DNA of 64,000 bases, from contig NZ_BMKX01000001.1 of the NCBI RefSeq assembly GCF_014644555.1, positions 186,001 to 250,000 of the forward strand, written 5' to 3'. Numbering within the stretch: the stretch's first letter is position 1; each line of letters starts with the position of its first letter. The position numbers and the translations under genes were made by a program. The notes under the pieces are model-generated. The model worked only from the letters and a program-made list of their open reading frames with translations, was not told the DNA's origin and made no database searches. Shown here piece after piece: positions 1 through 8,592 of the stretch. The DNA comes from Glutamicibacter ardleyensis (lineage in GTDB: Bacteria > Actinomycetota > Actinomycetes > Actinomycetales > Micrococcaceae).

Positions 1-901
1 TTTCAGCCAGCGCCCCTGGCGGAGGAAGCCCCACGGTGACGGTGGTTCCTCCGGACGCCGTGGCACGCACCGCGGCTTCAAAGGCCCGTGGGTGCCCGGC
101 TGCCTCGATGACCACATCTGCGGTAATTTCCGCGGATCTCAGTTGCTCCGGGGTATAAGCCTCACTGGCACCAAACTCCAACGCGCTGCGTAACTTCTCG
201 GGGTTCATATCGACCGCAATCAGCCGAGCCGGCTCCGGCCACTTTGCACTCTGCGCGATAGCCACCAGCAATGCGGCCATCCCGACTCCACCCAGACCAA
301 TCACCATCAGTGTTTGACCGGGTTTCGGTTTGCCCGCATTTAATAACGCGCCACCTCCGGTGAGCACCGCGCAGCCTAAGACCGCTGCAACCTCCGCCGG
401 CACGTCCTGACCCACCGGAACCACCGAACGCCGGTCAAGTACCGCATGGCTAGCAAATGCCGACACTCCTAAATGGTGGTTGATCGGTTGCCCTTCACTA
501 GACAGACGCCTGGTTCCGGTGAGCAATTCTCCTGCGGCATTGCTCGCGCTTCCCGCGGTGCACGGCAATTTGCCACCGGTGGCGCAGGCGGCGCATTTTT
601 CGCAGCGTGGCAAAAATACGCTCACCACGCGTTGGCCCAGATGCAGATCTGTGACTCCCTCGCCGAGCATCTCGATGATGCCGGCGGCTTCATGTCCGAG
701 CACCATTGGCAATGGACGCGGCCGGTTGCCTTCGATGACCGAAAGATCCGAATGACAAAGACCAGCGGCCTCGATGCGCACCAGCACTTCTCCGGGCCCC
801 GGGTCAGCTAACTGTATCTCGCTGAGCACCAGCGGCTTACTCTGGGCGTAGGGACGCGATGCCCCGGAGGCGTGCAGGACCGCTGCGGTAATGGTGCGCA
901 T
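1..901 (-). CDS. Zinc-dependent alcohol dehydrogenase (3' part outside window)
   Basis: The first 300 residues of a medium-chain NAD(P)-dependent alcohol/aldehyde dehydrogenase are visible; the 3' end runs off at base 1. Reading leftward from ATG 901, the catalytic zinc site shows Cys49 (AGLCHSD) with GHEAAG at about 69-74. A structural-zinc lobe has four cysteines in the pattern C-x2-C-x2-C-x7-C near residues 100-115. The Rossmann motif GLGGVGMAAL follows. Only 4 bp separate it from the stop of the upstream 3-hydroxyisobutyrate dehydrogenase, so the two are probably cotranscribed. The substrate cannot be told from sequence; the domain layout fits the class III/AdhD-like branch with a structural zinc. 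Confidence 0.88.
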   Translation of the reverse strand, partial: MRTITAAVLHASGASRPYAQSKPLVLSEIQLADPGPGEVLVRIEAAGLCHSDLSVIEGNRPRPLPMVLGHEAAGIIEMLGEGVTDLHLGQRVVSVFLPRCEKCAACATGGKLPCTAGSASNAAGELLTGTRRLSSEGQPINHHLGVSAFASHAVLDRRSVVPVGQDVPAEVAAVLGCAVLTGGGALLNAGKPKPGQTLMVIGLGGVGMAALLVAIAQSAKWPEPARLIAVDMNPEKLRSALEFGASEAYTPEQLRSAEITADVVIEAAGHPRAFEAAVRATASGGTTVTVGLPPPGALAE

Positions 902-905
902 GGAT

Positions 906-1841
906 TTATTTTCCGGCCGGGACAGTATTCGTCGGGGTGTAACCGCGCACCTTGCCGTCGGGCACCAGGTTCTTCACGATCAACGAGCAGTCCTTATCGC
1001 CCAGCCCTTCATCAATGAGCCGGTCAAAGTGTTCGCTCGCAAGAGCCGCCGCCGGCAGATCTAGCCCGGTCATGACACCCGCATCGAGTGCAAGCCCCAC
1101 GTCTTTGCGCGCTAGATCTACTCGGAAGGTTGCTTCAAAGTTGTTATTTGCCGCGGCCGTAGCGATGACATCTGGTACCGGATACCAGGTCTGTTGAGCC
1201 CAGGAACGCCCGGAAGAGACCGAGGCAATCTCCCAGAACACCTTCGGATCCAACCCGAGCTTGTCAGCCAGTTGAGATCCTTCGGCGCTGGCCATCAGGT
1301 CGATGAAAAGCATCATGTTATTACAAATCTTTGCCGCGATACCACTGGTGGGACCACCAGCAACAATGATCTTTCCTGACATTGGGGAGATCAGTTCTTG
1401 CGCGCGTTCCATGAGTTCCGGTGCCCCGCCAAGCATAAAGGCGAGCGTGGCGTCAGCGGCTCCGGAAATTCCCCCGGAGACCGGGGCATCCACAAAACTC
1501 AGCCCGCGCGCGGTCGCCTCGTCATGCAGCGTTCGCGAAGATTCGATGTCCACGGTGGATGAATCCAGGAGCAACATCTGCGCCGTCGCGTTGGCCCATA
1601 CTCCGTCTTGCGCTTCATAAACCGCACGTACGTGCTCACCCTTGGGCAACATCGTGAAGACCGCATCTGCCCCGGCCATCGCGTGCGCAATCGAGCCGCT
1701 GATCTGCACCCCAGTCTCGGCAGCAGCGGTGCAGGCCTGTGGATTCAGGTCGTAACCGCGCACCGTATGCCCGGCGTTTACCAGGTTCGCGGTCATCGGC
1801 CCGCCCATGTTCCCTAGCCCAATCCATGCATACGTGCTCAT
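906..1841 (-). CDS. mmsB: 3-hydroxyisobutyrate dehydrogenase family protein
   Basis: 311 aa, the usual length for beta-hydroxyacid dehydrogenases. It starts with an N-terminal Rossmann signature (WIGLGNMGGPMTANL), then the substrate motif DAPVSGGISGA near 120 and the GPTSGIAAKICNN segment holding the catalytic lysine near 170. The family oxidises 3-hydroxyisobutyrate to methylmalonate semialdehyde in valine breakdown, but tartronate semialdehyde reductases look alike. It is the first gene of a leftward unit with the alcohol dehydrogenase and diverges from a LysR regulator 153 bp away, which may control it. The symbol is by family resemblance. Confidence 0.82.
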   Translation of the reverse strand: MSTYAWIGLGNMGGPMTANLVNAGHTVRGYDLNPQACTAAAETGVQISGSIAHAMAGADAVFTMLPKGEHVRAVYEAQDGVWANATAQMLLLDSSTVDIESSRTLHDEATARGLSFVDAPVSGGISGAADATLAFMLGGAPELMERAQELISPMSGKIIVAGGPTSGIAAKICNNMMLFIDLMASAEGSQLADKLGLDPKVFWEIASVSSGRSWAQQTWYPVPDVIATAAANNNFEATFRVDLARKDVGLALDAGVMTGLDLPAAALASEHFDRLIDEGLGDKDCSLIVKNLVPDGKVRGYTPTNTVPAGK

Positions 1842-1954
1842 CGCCCTACCCCGCGTCTTTTCTTGTGCTTAGGTTTAAGTCCTTGTCAGGCCAGCGTAAA
1901 CGGGAGGAGAGCGAAGACTCAATGAGAGACGGCACGCCAATATCGCAAGCCTAT

Positions 1955-1970
1955 TGTGCGCTAGCGCACA
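1955..1970. promoter_or_regulatory. Perfect 16-bp palindrome, candidate LysR operator
   Basis: TGTGCGCTAGCGCACA is a perfect inverted repeat 24 bp before the LysR start and 114 bp before the divergent dehydrogenase. It contains the T-N11-A spacing typical of LysR-type binding sites. Confidence 0.5.
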
Positions 1971-1993
1971 CTGGCCGTGCCAGACTAAGAGCC

Positions 1994-2908
1994 ATGGACC
2001 GCCAGATCGATTACCGCCACCTTGAATCCTTGATTGCTCTATTGACCGTGGCACGGCTTGGCCGGTACACCGCAGCAGCCACTGTACTCGGGGTGAATCA
2101 CTCAACAATCTCCCGGCGCATCGATGCGTTACAAAAGGCGATGGGCGGGCACCTACTCACGCGCTCCCCCAACGGGTGGGAACTGACCGATCTGGGGAGG
2201 CGGGCAATGACCAGCGCCGAAGCCATCGAGCAAGCGGTGGCTTCCATTGGCACCGAAGAAGACCTCGATGCGCTCAGTGGCCATGTGAGAGTTGCTGCAC
2301 CGGATGCTTTCAGCGCCCACTTGGCTGCTCCTGCCCTGGCTAAACTCCAGCAACGCCACCCGCAGTTGGTCTTTGAGATCGTTTCGGAAACGACCCGTGC
2401 GAGGCAAACCCGGACCGGTATGGATTTGGAGATTGTCATCGGTGAGCCGAGCGTGCGCAAAGCCGCCTCGACCAAGCTACTGGACTACGAGTTACGGCTC
2501 TACGCCACCGCTGAATATGTTAAAGCTCATGGCACCCCGAAACAGCTGTCGGAACTGTCGAATCACAGCCTGAATTACTACATTGATACTGCACTGACCG
2601 TGGACAAACTTGATGAGGCCACCAGTGCCTTACCTCCGATGCGTCGCGCAATCTCCTCAACGAGCATTGCTGTGCAATATGCGGCGACCATGAACCATGC
2701 AGGGATCGGTTTGCTGCCAGTATTTTTGTCCAAGCATTACGCCAATATGGTTCCGGTACTTCACGACGAGTTTAGTTACCACTCCGAATATTGGTTGGTT
2801 GGCCGTGAAGAAGCGCTACGCAATAAGGCGGTGCAAGAAACCGTGCGTGCGCTGAACGACGCTGCGGCTAATGGTGACTGGTTCATCCCACCATTTTCTC
2901 CCTACTAA
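1994..2908 (+). CDS. LysR family transcriptional regulator
   Basis: 304 aa from ATG 1994 (MDRQIDYRHLESL), the expected LysR size. A winged helix-turn-helix fills residues about 8-65 (TAAATVLGVNHSTISRRIDALQ), followed by a periplasmic-binding-protein-like effector domain. The open frame extends further upstream, but that part crosses the palindrome at 1955-1970 and has no family resemblance, so the start at 1994 is preferred. It diverges from the dehydrogenase pair, the standard arrangement for a LysR protein controlling its neighbour. The effector is unknown. Confidence 0.85.
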   Translation: MDRQIDYRHLESLIALLTVARLGRYTAAATVLGVNHSTISRRIDALQKAMGGHLLTRSPNGWELTDLGRRAMTSAEAIEQAVASIGTEEDLDALSGHVRVAAPDAFSAHLAAPALAKLQQRHPQLVFEIVSETTRARQTRTGMDLEIVIGEPSVRKAASTKLLDYELRLYATAEYVKAHGTPKQLSELSNHSLNYYIDTALTVDKLDEATSALPPMRRAISSTSIAVQYAATMNHAGIGLLPVFLSKHYANMVPVLHDEFSYHSEYWLVGREEALRNKAVQETVRALNDAAANGDWFIPPFSPY

Positions 2909-3021
2909 TACCCTTCATCGGTTTGAGACATCACTGCCAAATAGTCAGCCTGAGCTACCGGCTTAGGAACTTTCATGGGACCGATCTTCCAGTGGGAAAC
3001 CTGTTTCCCGGCAGACGTAGG

Positions 3022-3044
3022 GTTGACTGAAAATTTGAGTCAGT
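3022..3044. repeat. 23-nt palindrome-like repeat, copy 1 (divergent)
   Basis: Core GACTGAAAATTTGAGTCA. Aligned without gaps, it matches a consensus of the other two copies at about 19 of 23 positions. Confidence 0.5.
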
Positions 3045-3212
3045 GACTAGCAACGTCCTAGATTCGTACTGTGCACCTAATCGCCGGACATCTATAGAAC
3101 CAGCAAATATCATCAAAGGAACCAGACACCACCCCGATTCAGCGGACACAATCCACTGAAACGAAAAAGGGGGTGAGAACGAATCTCTCAATAGGTGATG
3201 TGATCGTGCGGT

Positions 3213-3235
3213 AGTGAATGAAAATTTCAGTCACT
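3213..3235. repeat. 23-nt palindromic repeat, copy 2
   Basis: Arms AGTGAATGAAA and TTTCAGTCACT around one central base, 11-bp arms with one mismatch. It lies just beyond the 3' end of the HNH gene. Confidence 0.6.
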
Positions 3236-3262
3236 CAACGATGCTTCAAGGAAAGCCAGCTT

Positions 3263-4831
3263 CTAGCTGGCTAACTGATCAGGCCGATCAGGCGGATCTG
3301 GCGGATCTGGTGGATCAGCCCACCCCAACACCCTACGCACCTGATCAGTCAGGCCCACTTCCAACACCGGCGTCCGATCATGAATATGCTCAAAACCAGA
3401 GACGTTCTCCACCCCACCAGGCACCGACACATAGTTCAGCCCATGCGGGGTCCGCCAACTGACCGACCCATCAGGGCGACTAATCGACTGCCACCCCAAC
3501 GCATGCTTAAACATCTGATGCCGCTTACACAGTAACTGCGAATTAGCGCCACTAGTATGCCCACCTTGAGCCCACCCCTCAATATGATCCACCTCGCAAC
3601 TCTGCGCGGTACGCCGGCACCCAGGAAAACGACAACACCGGTCACGGACCAACAACAAATCCTTCAACGCCACCGACGGGCGATACCTTTTACGTCCCAC
3701 ATCAATAGCTGCCCCGGTCCACGGATCAGTGAGCACCCGAAGCATTGACGGGGCCTCCTGAGCCAGAGTCAAGGCGACTCCCATCGGGATGGGGCCGTAC
3801 CCTTCAAGCTCAGCTAACCCCCGGCGAGGATTAACAAGTGCTTCCACTGCTGGGATGGTCACCACTACCCGTGGCTTCAACGGTGTTCCCCCGGTAGCGG
3901 GCCACCCATCTAAGAGAGCGTCACGCAGAATATCGGCGTGACGCTGAGCTTGGGTCCGGGTATCGTCTGGATCTACGTCTTGCTGGGCGAAAGCTTTCAC
4001 CGTGTTATAAATCGAGTACACGTCCTGTGCTGGCGCATAAAGTTTCAACGCGGCCATCCCGTCAGGTTCATCCCACAGCGTCACACACCGTCCGTCCTTC
4101 GCGGATTCGTGACGATCAGCAGCCGAGACGGGATCCAATTTGCGGTGCAACCGGCGGGCACGCTGACTGAAACTGGCATCACTGGCGGTCTTTGCGACCG
4201 GCAATAGTGAGTGCTCCATCCGGCGGATATCCTCTGGCGTCAGGTCTTGTGTTTGCTTCACCATCTCTTGGGCGGCTTTAGTGGTGATCAGCCCGCGCGA
4301 TAACGCGTTCAGCGTTTCAGGGCATAGGTAGCGTAGCCCTTTGGCAGTGAACAGTTTCGCTCGTGTTTTCTCGACTGTTTCTCGTAAAGCGACGGCCGCT
4401 TCAGCAACGAAGCTGGAGGTGATGATCTGGTCGCTGGCTGGGTCCACTCCGTAGTAGTGGGCGCTGATGCGTTGGTCGCGTTGCTTCTCAGTTTCGCCTT
4501 GTGGGGCGGTGCTGGCGGTGTCGGCAGCGTATTCGGCCGTTGATTGGGCGACGAGTTCGATGCTGTCGGTGAGGATCACGGCTTCTGCTGCGTCGAGGGC
4601 ACGGCGTAGGTAGGCGATGGCTTTCAGCTCGGTGAGTCCTTGGGCGGGGTCGGTGCGTGGGGGTCCGTGGTAGAGGGTGGAGGCGAGTTCCAGGACTTGA
4701 GCGAATTCGTTTTCGTGTTCAATCGCGCAAGCTAATGGCCCGTCGAGGTGGGAGATTTTCCTGGTTCCTGGCGGGTTCAGCGGTAGACGGTGTTCGTCGT
4801 CGTCGTTGGTGAATGCATGCTGGATGCTCAT
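3263..4831 (-). CDS. DUF222 / HNH endonuclease domain protein (13E12 repeat family)
   Basis: 522 aa. The N-terminal two thirds fit the DUF222 domain of actinobacterial 13E12-type proteins. The C-terminal HNH module (about residues 400-470) has the cysteine pair in CRFPGC, CEVDHIEGWAQGG, and the LLCKRHQMFKH end, so the metal-binding beta-beta-alpha core appears intact. The last 20 residues are a proline/aspartate repeat coded by tandem 9-base units around 3277-3324. This family is multicopy and patchily distributed in actinobacteria; its biological role is not established. Palindromic elements lie on both sides at 3213 and 5028. Confidence 0.88.
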   Translation of the reverse strand: MSIQHAFTNDDDEHRLPLNPPGTRKISHLDGPLACAIEHENEFAQVLELASTLYHGPPRTDPAQGLTELKAIAYLRRALDAAEAVILTDSIELVAQSTAEYAADTASTAPQGETEKQRDQRISAHYYGVDPASDQIITSSFVAEAAVALRETVEKTRAKLFTAKGLRYLCPETLNALSRGLITTKAAQEMVKQTQDLTPEDIRRMEHSLLPVAKTASDASFSQRARRLHRKLDPVSAADRHESAKDGRCVTLWDEPDGMAALKLYAPAQDVYSIYNTVKAFAQQDVDPDDTRTQAQRHADILRDALLDGWPATGGTPLKPRVVVTIPAVEALVNPRRGLAELEGYGPIPMGVALTLAQEAPSMLRVLTDPWTGAAIDVGRKRYRPSVALKDLLLVRDRCCRFPGCRRTAQSCEVDHIEGWAQGGHTSGANSQLLCKRHQMFKHALGWQSISRPDGSVSWRTPHGLNYVSVPGGVENVSGFEHIHDRTPVLEVGLTDQVRRVLGWADPPDPPDPPDRPDQLAS

Positions 4832-5027
4832 AGTCTATTTTCCCGCGTGGTACCGACATTTTGGTGGGGTTTTCACGGGCTGTGGACTACTCAGAAGATA
4901 ATTTCTGCGCTCTTGGATTGCTCTACTTTTGGGCCAATACTAGAACAATAAACTTAGCTCGACACTAAGGACAACAATCGTCTTTGAAGAGACTCCGGCC
5001 TGAGCATTTTCATGCTGCCTCTTCGTA

Positions 5028-5050
5028 AGTGACTGAAAAATTGCGTCACT
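5028..5050. repeat. 23-nt palindromic repeat, copy 3
   Basis: Outer arms AGTGAC and GTCACT are perfect, with an AT-rich centre. Same length and same outer bases as copy 2, 1.8 kb away on the other side of the HNH gene. Confidence 0.6.
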
Positions 5051-5071
5051 CGCCAAGACCTGGGCCGACGC

Positions 5072-5443
5072 TTAGTTCTTCGGCAATAAGCTTGAGGCCA
5101 AGGATTCTAAGGCCCCGGGAACTACAGAAAAGTATGCCCACACACCACGCTTTTCGCGGTGCAGGATGCCCGCATCAACCAGGATCTTCAAATGGTGGGA
5201 GACCGTGGGCTGCTTCAACCCAAGCGGCTCAGATAAGTCACAGACGCAGGTTTCCAACTCTTCGCTTGACGACACGATGGAGAGAATACGCAGTCGGTTG
5301 GGATCACTCAGGGCTTTAAAACGCGCGGCAAGCAGCTCGGCTTCCGCGAACTGCAAGACCTTGTCACCAGAAGCTGGAACACAGCACGTCTCATCGGTTA
5401 TCTGTAGACCCAACTCAACAGTATCTGTGGTGATTGCGCTCAT
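5072..5443 (-). CDS. arsR: ArsR family arsenic-responsive repressor
   Basis: 123 aa winged-helix repressor of the SmtB/ArsR family. DNA-recognition helix near 75-90 (LKQPTVSHHLKIL). Cysteines at 20, 21, 66 and 68: the CC pair near the N terminus plus a cysteine in ETCVCDL resembles the trivalent arsenic site described for Corynebacterium glutamicum ArsR, in which two N-terminal and one helix cysteine bind As(III). It diverges from acr3, and the 109-bp gap carries a strong promoter and a palindrome. It is expected to repress itself and the acr3-arsC-flavoprotein operon until arsenite or antimonite binds. Confidence 0.93.
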   Translation of the reverse strand: MSAITTDTVELGLQITDETCCVPASGDKVLQFAEAELLAARFKALSDPNRLRILSIVSSSEELETCVCDLSEPLGLKQPTVSHHLKILVDAGILHREKRGVWAYFSVVPGALESLASSLLPKN

Positions 5444-5476
5444 TTGGACGGCCCTTTTCTACACTCTTTACAGAGA

Positions 5477-5530
5477 TTGACAAACGTCGATATAGACAAC
5501 CATACTCGAGACATCGACGCTCGTCGATAT
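5477..5530 (+). promoter_or_regulatory. ars promoter and operator
   Basis: TTGACA (5477-5482), 18 nt, CATACT (5501-5506). The palindrome ATCGACG-CT-CGTCGAT (5513-5528) sits at the expected transcription start, where bound ArsR would block initiation. CGTCGATAT occurs twice as a direct repeat (5485-5493 and 5522-5530). Confidence 0.65.
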
Positions 5531-5552
5531 CTACTTTTGGAGCGATGCCTGC

Positions 5553-6638
5553 GTGACACCTACGACCGCGCCTGATACGGCCCCCGTGTCTGTAAAACTT
5601 TCTTTCCTGGACCGATATCTCGCGCTGTGGATTCTGCTAGCAATGGGCGTCGGTCTAGGATTAGGACGTATCTTCCCACAACTGGGCGCGCTCTTAGATC
5701 GATTCACCATCGCCGGGGTTTCGGTGCCGATCGCTATCGGCCTGCTGGTGATGATGTATCCGGTCCTCGCTAAGGTCCGTTACAACGAAACTGGCCGAGT
5801 TTTAGCCGATAAGAAACTTATGATCACTTCATTGGTGATCAATTGGCTTTTGGCTCCGGCGTTCATGTTCGTCTTGGCCTGGGTGTTCCTCGCAGACCTT
5901 CCCGAGTACCGCACCGGTCTGATCATCGTAGGCCTTGCTCGTTGTATTGCCATGGTCTTCATCTGGAACGATCTGGCATGCGGCGACCGTGAAGCTGCTG
6001 CGGTATTGGTCGCTATCAACTCCGTCTTCCAAGTGGTCGCTTTCGGCGCCCTGGGCTGGTTCTACCTACAGTTGCTTCCTTCCTGGCTCGGTCTGGAAAC
6101 TACCAGCGCAGAATTCTCCATCGCCGCGATCACGCTCTCGGTGTTAGTCTTCCTTGGCATTCCGCTACTCGCCGGATTCCTCACGCGAACCTTCGGTGAA
6201 AAGGTCAAGGGACGCGACTGGTATGAAAATAAATTCTTGCCAAAAATCGGACCGTGGGCTCTGTACGGACTGCTTTTCACCATTGTGTTGCTCTTCGCAT
6301 TGCAAGGCGACAACATCATCTCCAAGCCACTGGACGTGGTGCGAATGGCGATTCCACTGCTGATCTACTTCGTCGTAGTCTTCGGTGCCGGAATGCTTAT
6401 CGGACACGCGCTAAAGCTCGGCTACCCACGCACCACCACGCTGGCGTTCACCGCAGCTGGCAATAACTTTGAGCTAGCCATCGCCGTGGCTATCGCCACC
6501 TTCGGAGCGACCAGTGGCCAGGCTCTCGCCGGGGTGGTCGGACCGCTGATTGAGGTACCAATCCTCATTGCTCTGGTCTACGTAGCGTTGTGGGCCAGAA
6601 AATTCTTCCCCACGGCTTCGACAACTATTTCTTCCTAG
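5553..6638 (+). CDS. acr3: ACR3-type arsenite efflux permease
   Basis: 361 aa polytopic membrane protein with about ten hydrophobic segments. It is typical ACR3 (BASS superfamily), with the conserved MMYPVLAKVRY region near residue 70, CIAMVFIWNDLACGD near 130, and TLAFTAAGNNFELAIAVAI near 300. It exports As(III), and often Sb(III), using the proton motive force. The start is GTG 5553 with GGAG about 10 nt upstream. It is the first gene of the rightward ars operon, with arsC following 10 bp after its stop. Confidence 0.95.
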   Translation: MTPTTAPDTAPVSVKLSFLDRYLALWILLAMGVGLGLGRIFPQLGALLDRFTIAGVSVPIAIGLLVMMYPVLAKVRYNETGRVLADKKLMITSLVINWLLAPAFMFVLAWVFLADLPEYRTGLIIVGLARCIAMVFIWNDLACGDREAAAVLVAINSVFQVVAFGALGWFYLQLLPSWLGLETTSAEFSIAAITLSVLVFLGIPLLAGFLTRTFGEKVKGRDWYENKFLPKIGPWALYGLLFTIVLLFALQGDNIISKPLDVVRMAIPLLIYFVVVFGAGMLIGHALKLGYPRTTTLAFTAAGNNFELAIAVAIATFGATSGQALAGVVGPLIEVPILIALVYVALWARKFFPTASTTISS

Positions 6639-6648
6639 GAGATTATTC

Positions 6649-7062
6649 ATGAGCAGCGTTGAAAAGCCTTCAGTACTCTTCGTTTGTGTCCACAATGCCG
6701 GCCGTTCACAGATGGCCGCAGCGTTCCTCTCCCACCTCTCTGAAGGTCGTATTGAGGTCCGCTCAGCAGGCTCGCAGCCGGCCAACACGGTCAACCCTGC
6801 CGCGGTGGAGGCAATGAATGAGCTGGGCATCGACATGTCCGCCGAAACCCCGAAGATCCTAACCACCGAGGTCGTCAAAGACTCCGACGTCGTCATCACC
6901 ATGGGTTGCGGCGACACCTGTCCGATCTTCCCCGGCAAGCGTTATGAAGATTGGAAACTTGATGACCCAGCGGGCCAGGGTGTTGATGCTGTTCGCCCGA
7001 TCCGCGATGACATTCGTGCCCGTATCGAGACGCTCATTGCGGAGCTTCTACCCACCGCGTAA
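6649..7062 (+). CDS. arsC: Arsenate reductase, low-molecular-weight phosphatase fold
   Basis: 137 aa. The P-loop CVHNAGRSQ places the catalytic cysteine at 13 and the arginine at 19, followed by MGCGDTCPIFPG and a conserved aspartate region (YEDWKLDDP). It reduces As(V) to As(III) for export by Acr3. The thioredoxin-linked type uses two further cysteines spaced as in the Staphylococcus enzyme; the close pair in CGDTC does not match that spacing. With mycothione reductase encoded at 16.2-17.6 kb, the mycothiol/mycoredoxin-dependent type is more likely (inference). The next coding region begins directly after its TAA. Confidence 0.92.
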   Translation: MSSVEKPSVLFVCVHNAGRSQMAAAFLSHLSEGRIEVRSAGSQPANTVNPAAVEAMNELGIDMSAETPKILTTEVVKDSDVVITMGCGDTCPIFPGKRYEDWKLDDPAGQGVDAVRPIRDDIRARIETLIAELLPTA

Positions 7063-7083
7063 ATGCATCTTTTAGGAACCAAA

Positions 7084-8586
7084 ATGACCGAGAATTATCC
7101 CGTAGTTGTCATTGGCGCCGGACCAACCGGGCTGGCAGCCGCCGCACACCTCATTGAACAGGACCAAGAAGTTCTAGTTCTCGAAGCAGGGGCGAGCGTT
7201 GGCGCCACCATAAAACAGTGGAAGCACATTAAGTTGTTTTCCCCCTGGCGCTTCAACATCGATGCCGCCGCACGACGCTTGCTGGAAAATACCGGCGACT
7301 GGGTAGCCCCACGGGAAACCAAGTTGCCTACCGGCGCTGAATTTCTGGAGCAATACCTCGAACCGCTGGCAAGCCACCCCAAACTGATCTCACAGATCAT
7401 ATACGGTCACCGAGTGACCAAGATCAGTCGCTTGCATCAGGATGGTCGAGGCGTTGATAAGGCCCGCACCGCAGACCGCGATGAGTCATTGTTCTTGATC
7501 CGCACCGAAACAGCACAGGGCGCTGTAGATCTGCAGGCGCGCGCGGTCATTGATGCCACCGGCACCTGGAACCAGCCAAACCCGGTAGGACGTTCCGGTA
7601 TCGAGGCAATTGGCGAGTCCGAAGCCCACGCCGCAGGCTTCATCACTTCCCCATTGCCAGATCCATTGGGTGCAGACAGCGAAGATTTTGCTGGCAAAAC
7701 CATCCTGGTACTTGGCGCAGGTCACTCGGCGGCGAACACCATCATCTCGCTGGGCCGTTTACAGAAAGAACGCCCTGACACCAAGGTGCTGTGGGGGCTG
7801 CGCGGCCAGGCAAACCCGATTCGACTTTACGGCGGAGGGGCAGCAGATGAGCTTCCCGCACGCGGGCAGCTGGGCACTTCGCTACGCCGACTGGTAGAAA
7901 ATGAGCACGTCAGCCTAGTAGAAAACGTGTCAGTTGGTTCCCTGACGGTCGGCGAGAAGTTGAGCGTGAATCTAGCTGACGGCCGGGTGCTGGAAGTGGA
8001 CCGCATCGTCCCGGCCACCGGATTCCGCCCCGATCTGACCATGCTCTCGGAACTGCGCTTGGATCTTGACCAGACCGTTGAAGCACCCAGCGCATTGGGT
8101 CCTTTGATCGATCCAGAATTCCACAGCTGCGGCACGGTCAGCGCGCACGGTGAGAAGGAACTTTCCCACCCGGAAAAGAACTTCTACATCGTTGGCATGA
8201 AAAGCTACGGACGCGCACCCACCTTCCTGATGGCCACCGGTTACGAGCAGGTTCGCTCCATCGCCGCTCACCTATCCGGAGATCACGAGGCTGCCCGCAG
8301 AGTTGAACTGGACCTTCCAGAAACCGGAGTGTGCTCTACCGATTTAGGTGGCTCCTGCGACGCACCAGCGGCGGCAAGTTCCTGTGGCAGCGAACCGGTA
8401 CCTGTTGCCGATTCATGCTGCGGGTCAACCGTTGAGGATGCTCCGACCACTGATTGCTGTGGGACAGAAGCTCCAGCTAAACAGGCCAAAGAATCGCAGG
8501 ATTCTTGCTGTGGATCGGCGGAACCGCTGACCATCGGTTTTGCAACTGGCACATTGCATGGCAATGTCGAACTAGCAGAAAAATAA
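7084..8586 (+). CDS. ArsO-like FAD/NAD(P)-dependent oxidoreductase with Cys-rich tail
   Basis: 500 aa from ATG 7084. An ATG at 7063 is in frame, but AGGA at 7074-7077 fits 7084 better. Two Rossmann motifs are present: FAD-binding VVVIGAGPTGLAAAAHL at the N terminus and NADPH-type ILVLGAGHSAANT near residue 210, as in flavin-containing monooxygenases. This protein type recurs in actinobacterial ars operons under the name ArsO; its substrate is not established. The last 84 residues (from about 417) form a low-complexity tail with nine cysteines, including three CCG triplets (near 445, 458 and 475), which could bind trivalent metalloid. There is no frameshift in the tail; codons stay in register to the stop. 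Confidence 0.85.
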   Translation: MTENYPVVVIGAGPTGLAAAAHLIEQDQEVLVLEAGASVGATIKQWKHIKLFSPWRFNIDAAARRLLENTGDWVAPRETKLPTGAEFLEQYLEPLASHPKLISQIIYGHRVTKISRLHQDGRGVDKARTADRDESLFLIRTETAQGAVDLQARAVIDATGTWNQPNPVGRSGIEAIGESEAHAAGFITSPLPDPLGADSEDFAGKTILVLGAGHSAANTIISLGRLQKERPDTKVLWGLRGQANPIRLYGGGAADELPARGQLGTSLRRLVENEHVSLVENVSVGSLTVGEKLSVNLADGRVLEVDRIVPATGFRPDLTMLSELRLDLDQTVEAPSALGPLIDPEFHSCGTVSAHGEKELSHPEKNFYIVGMKSYGRAPTFLMATGYEQVRSIAAHLSGDHEAARRVELDLPETGVCSTDLGGSCDAPAAASSCGSEPVPVADSCCGSTVEDAPTTDCCGTEAPAKQAKESQDSCCGSAEPLTIGFATGTLHGNVELAEK

Positions 8587-8592
8587 CCCTCC

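Larger units (their letters stand above)
2909..3262. other. Intergenic region with two 23-nt palindromic repeats
   Basis: No gene is visible. The region lies between the LysR stop and the stop of the leftward HNH gene and holds two of the three related 23-nt palindromic elements listed separately (3022-3044 and 3213-3235). Confidence 0.5.

Noticed and set aside
1739-1993. 85-residue N-terminal extension of the LysR protein
   Set aside because: It overlaps mmsB and the operator palindrome, and LysR domains begin at the start chosen.
3277-3324. Tandem 9-base repeat
   Set aside because: It codes the Pro/Asp tail of the HNH protein and is not a CRISPR or intergenic repeat.
8332-8586. Frameshift as the source of the Cys-rich tail
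   Set aside because: The codons keep the operon's usage, and the stop leaves a normal gap before pstS.
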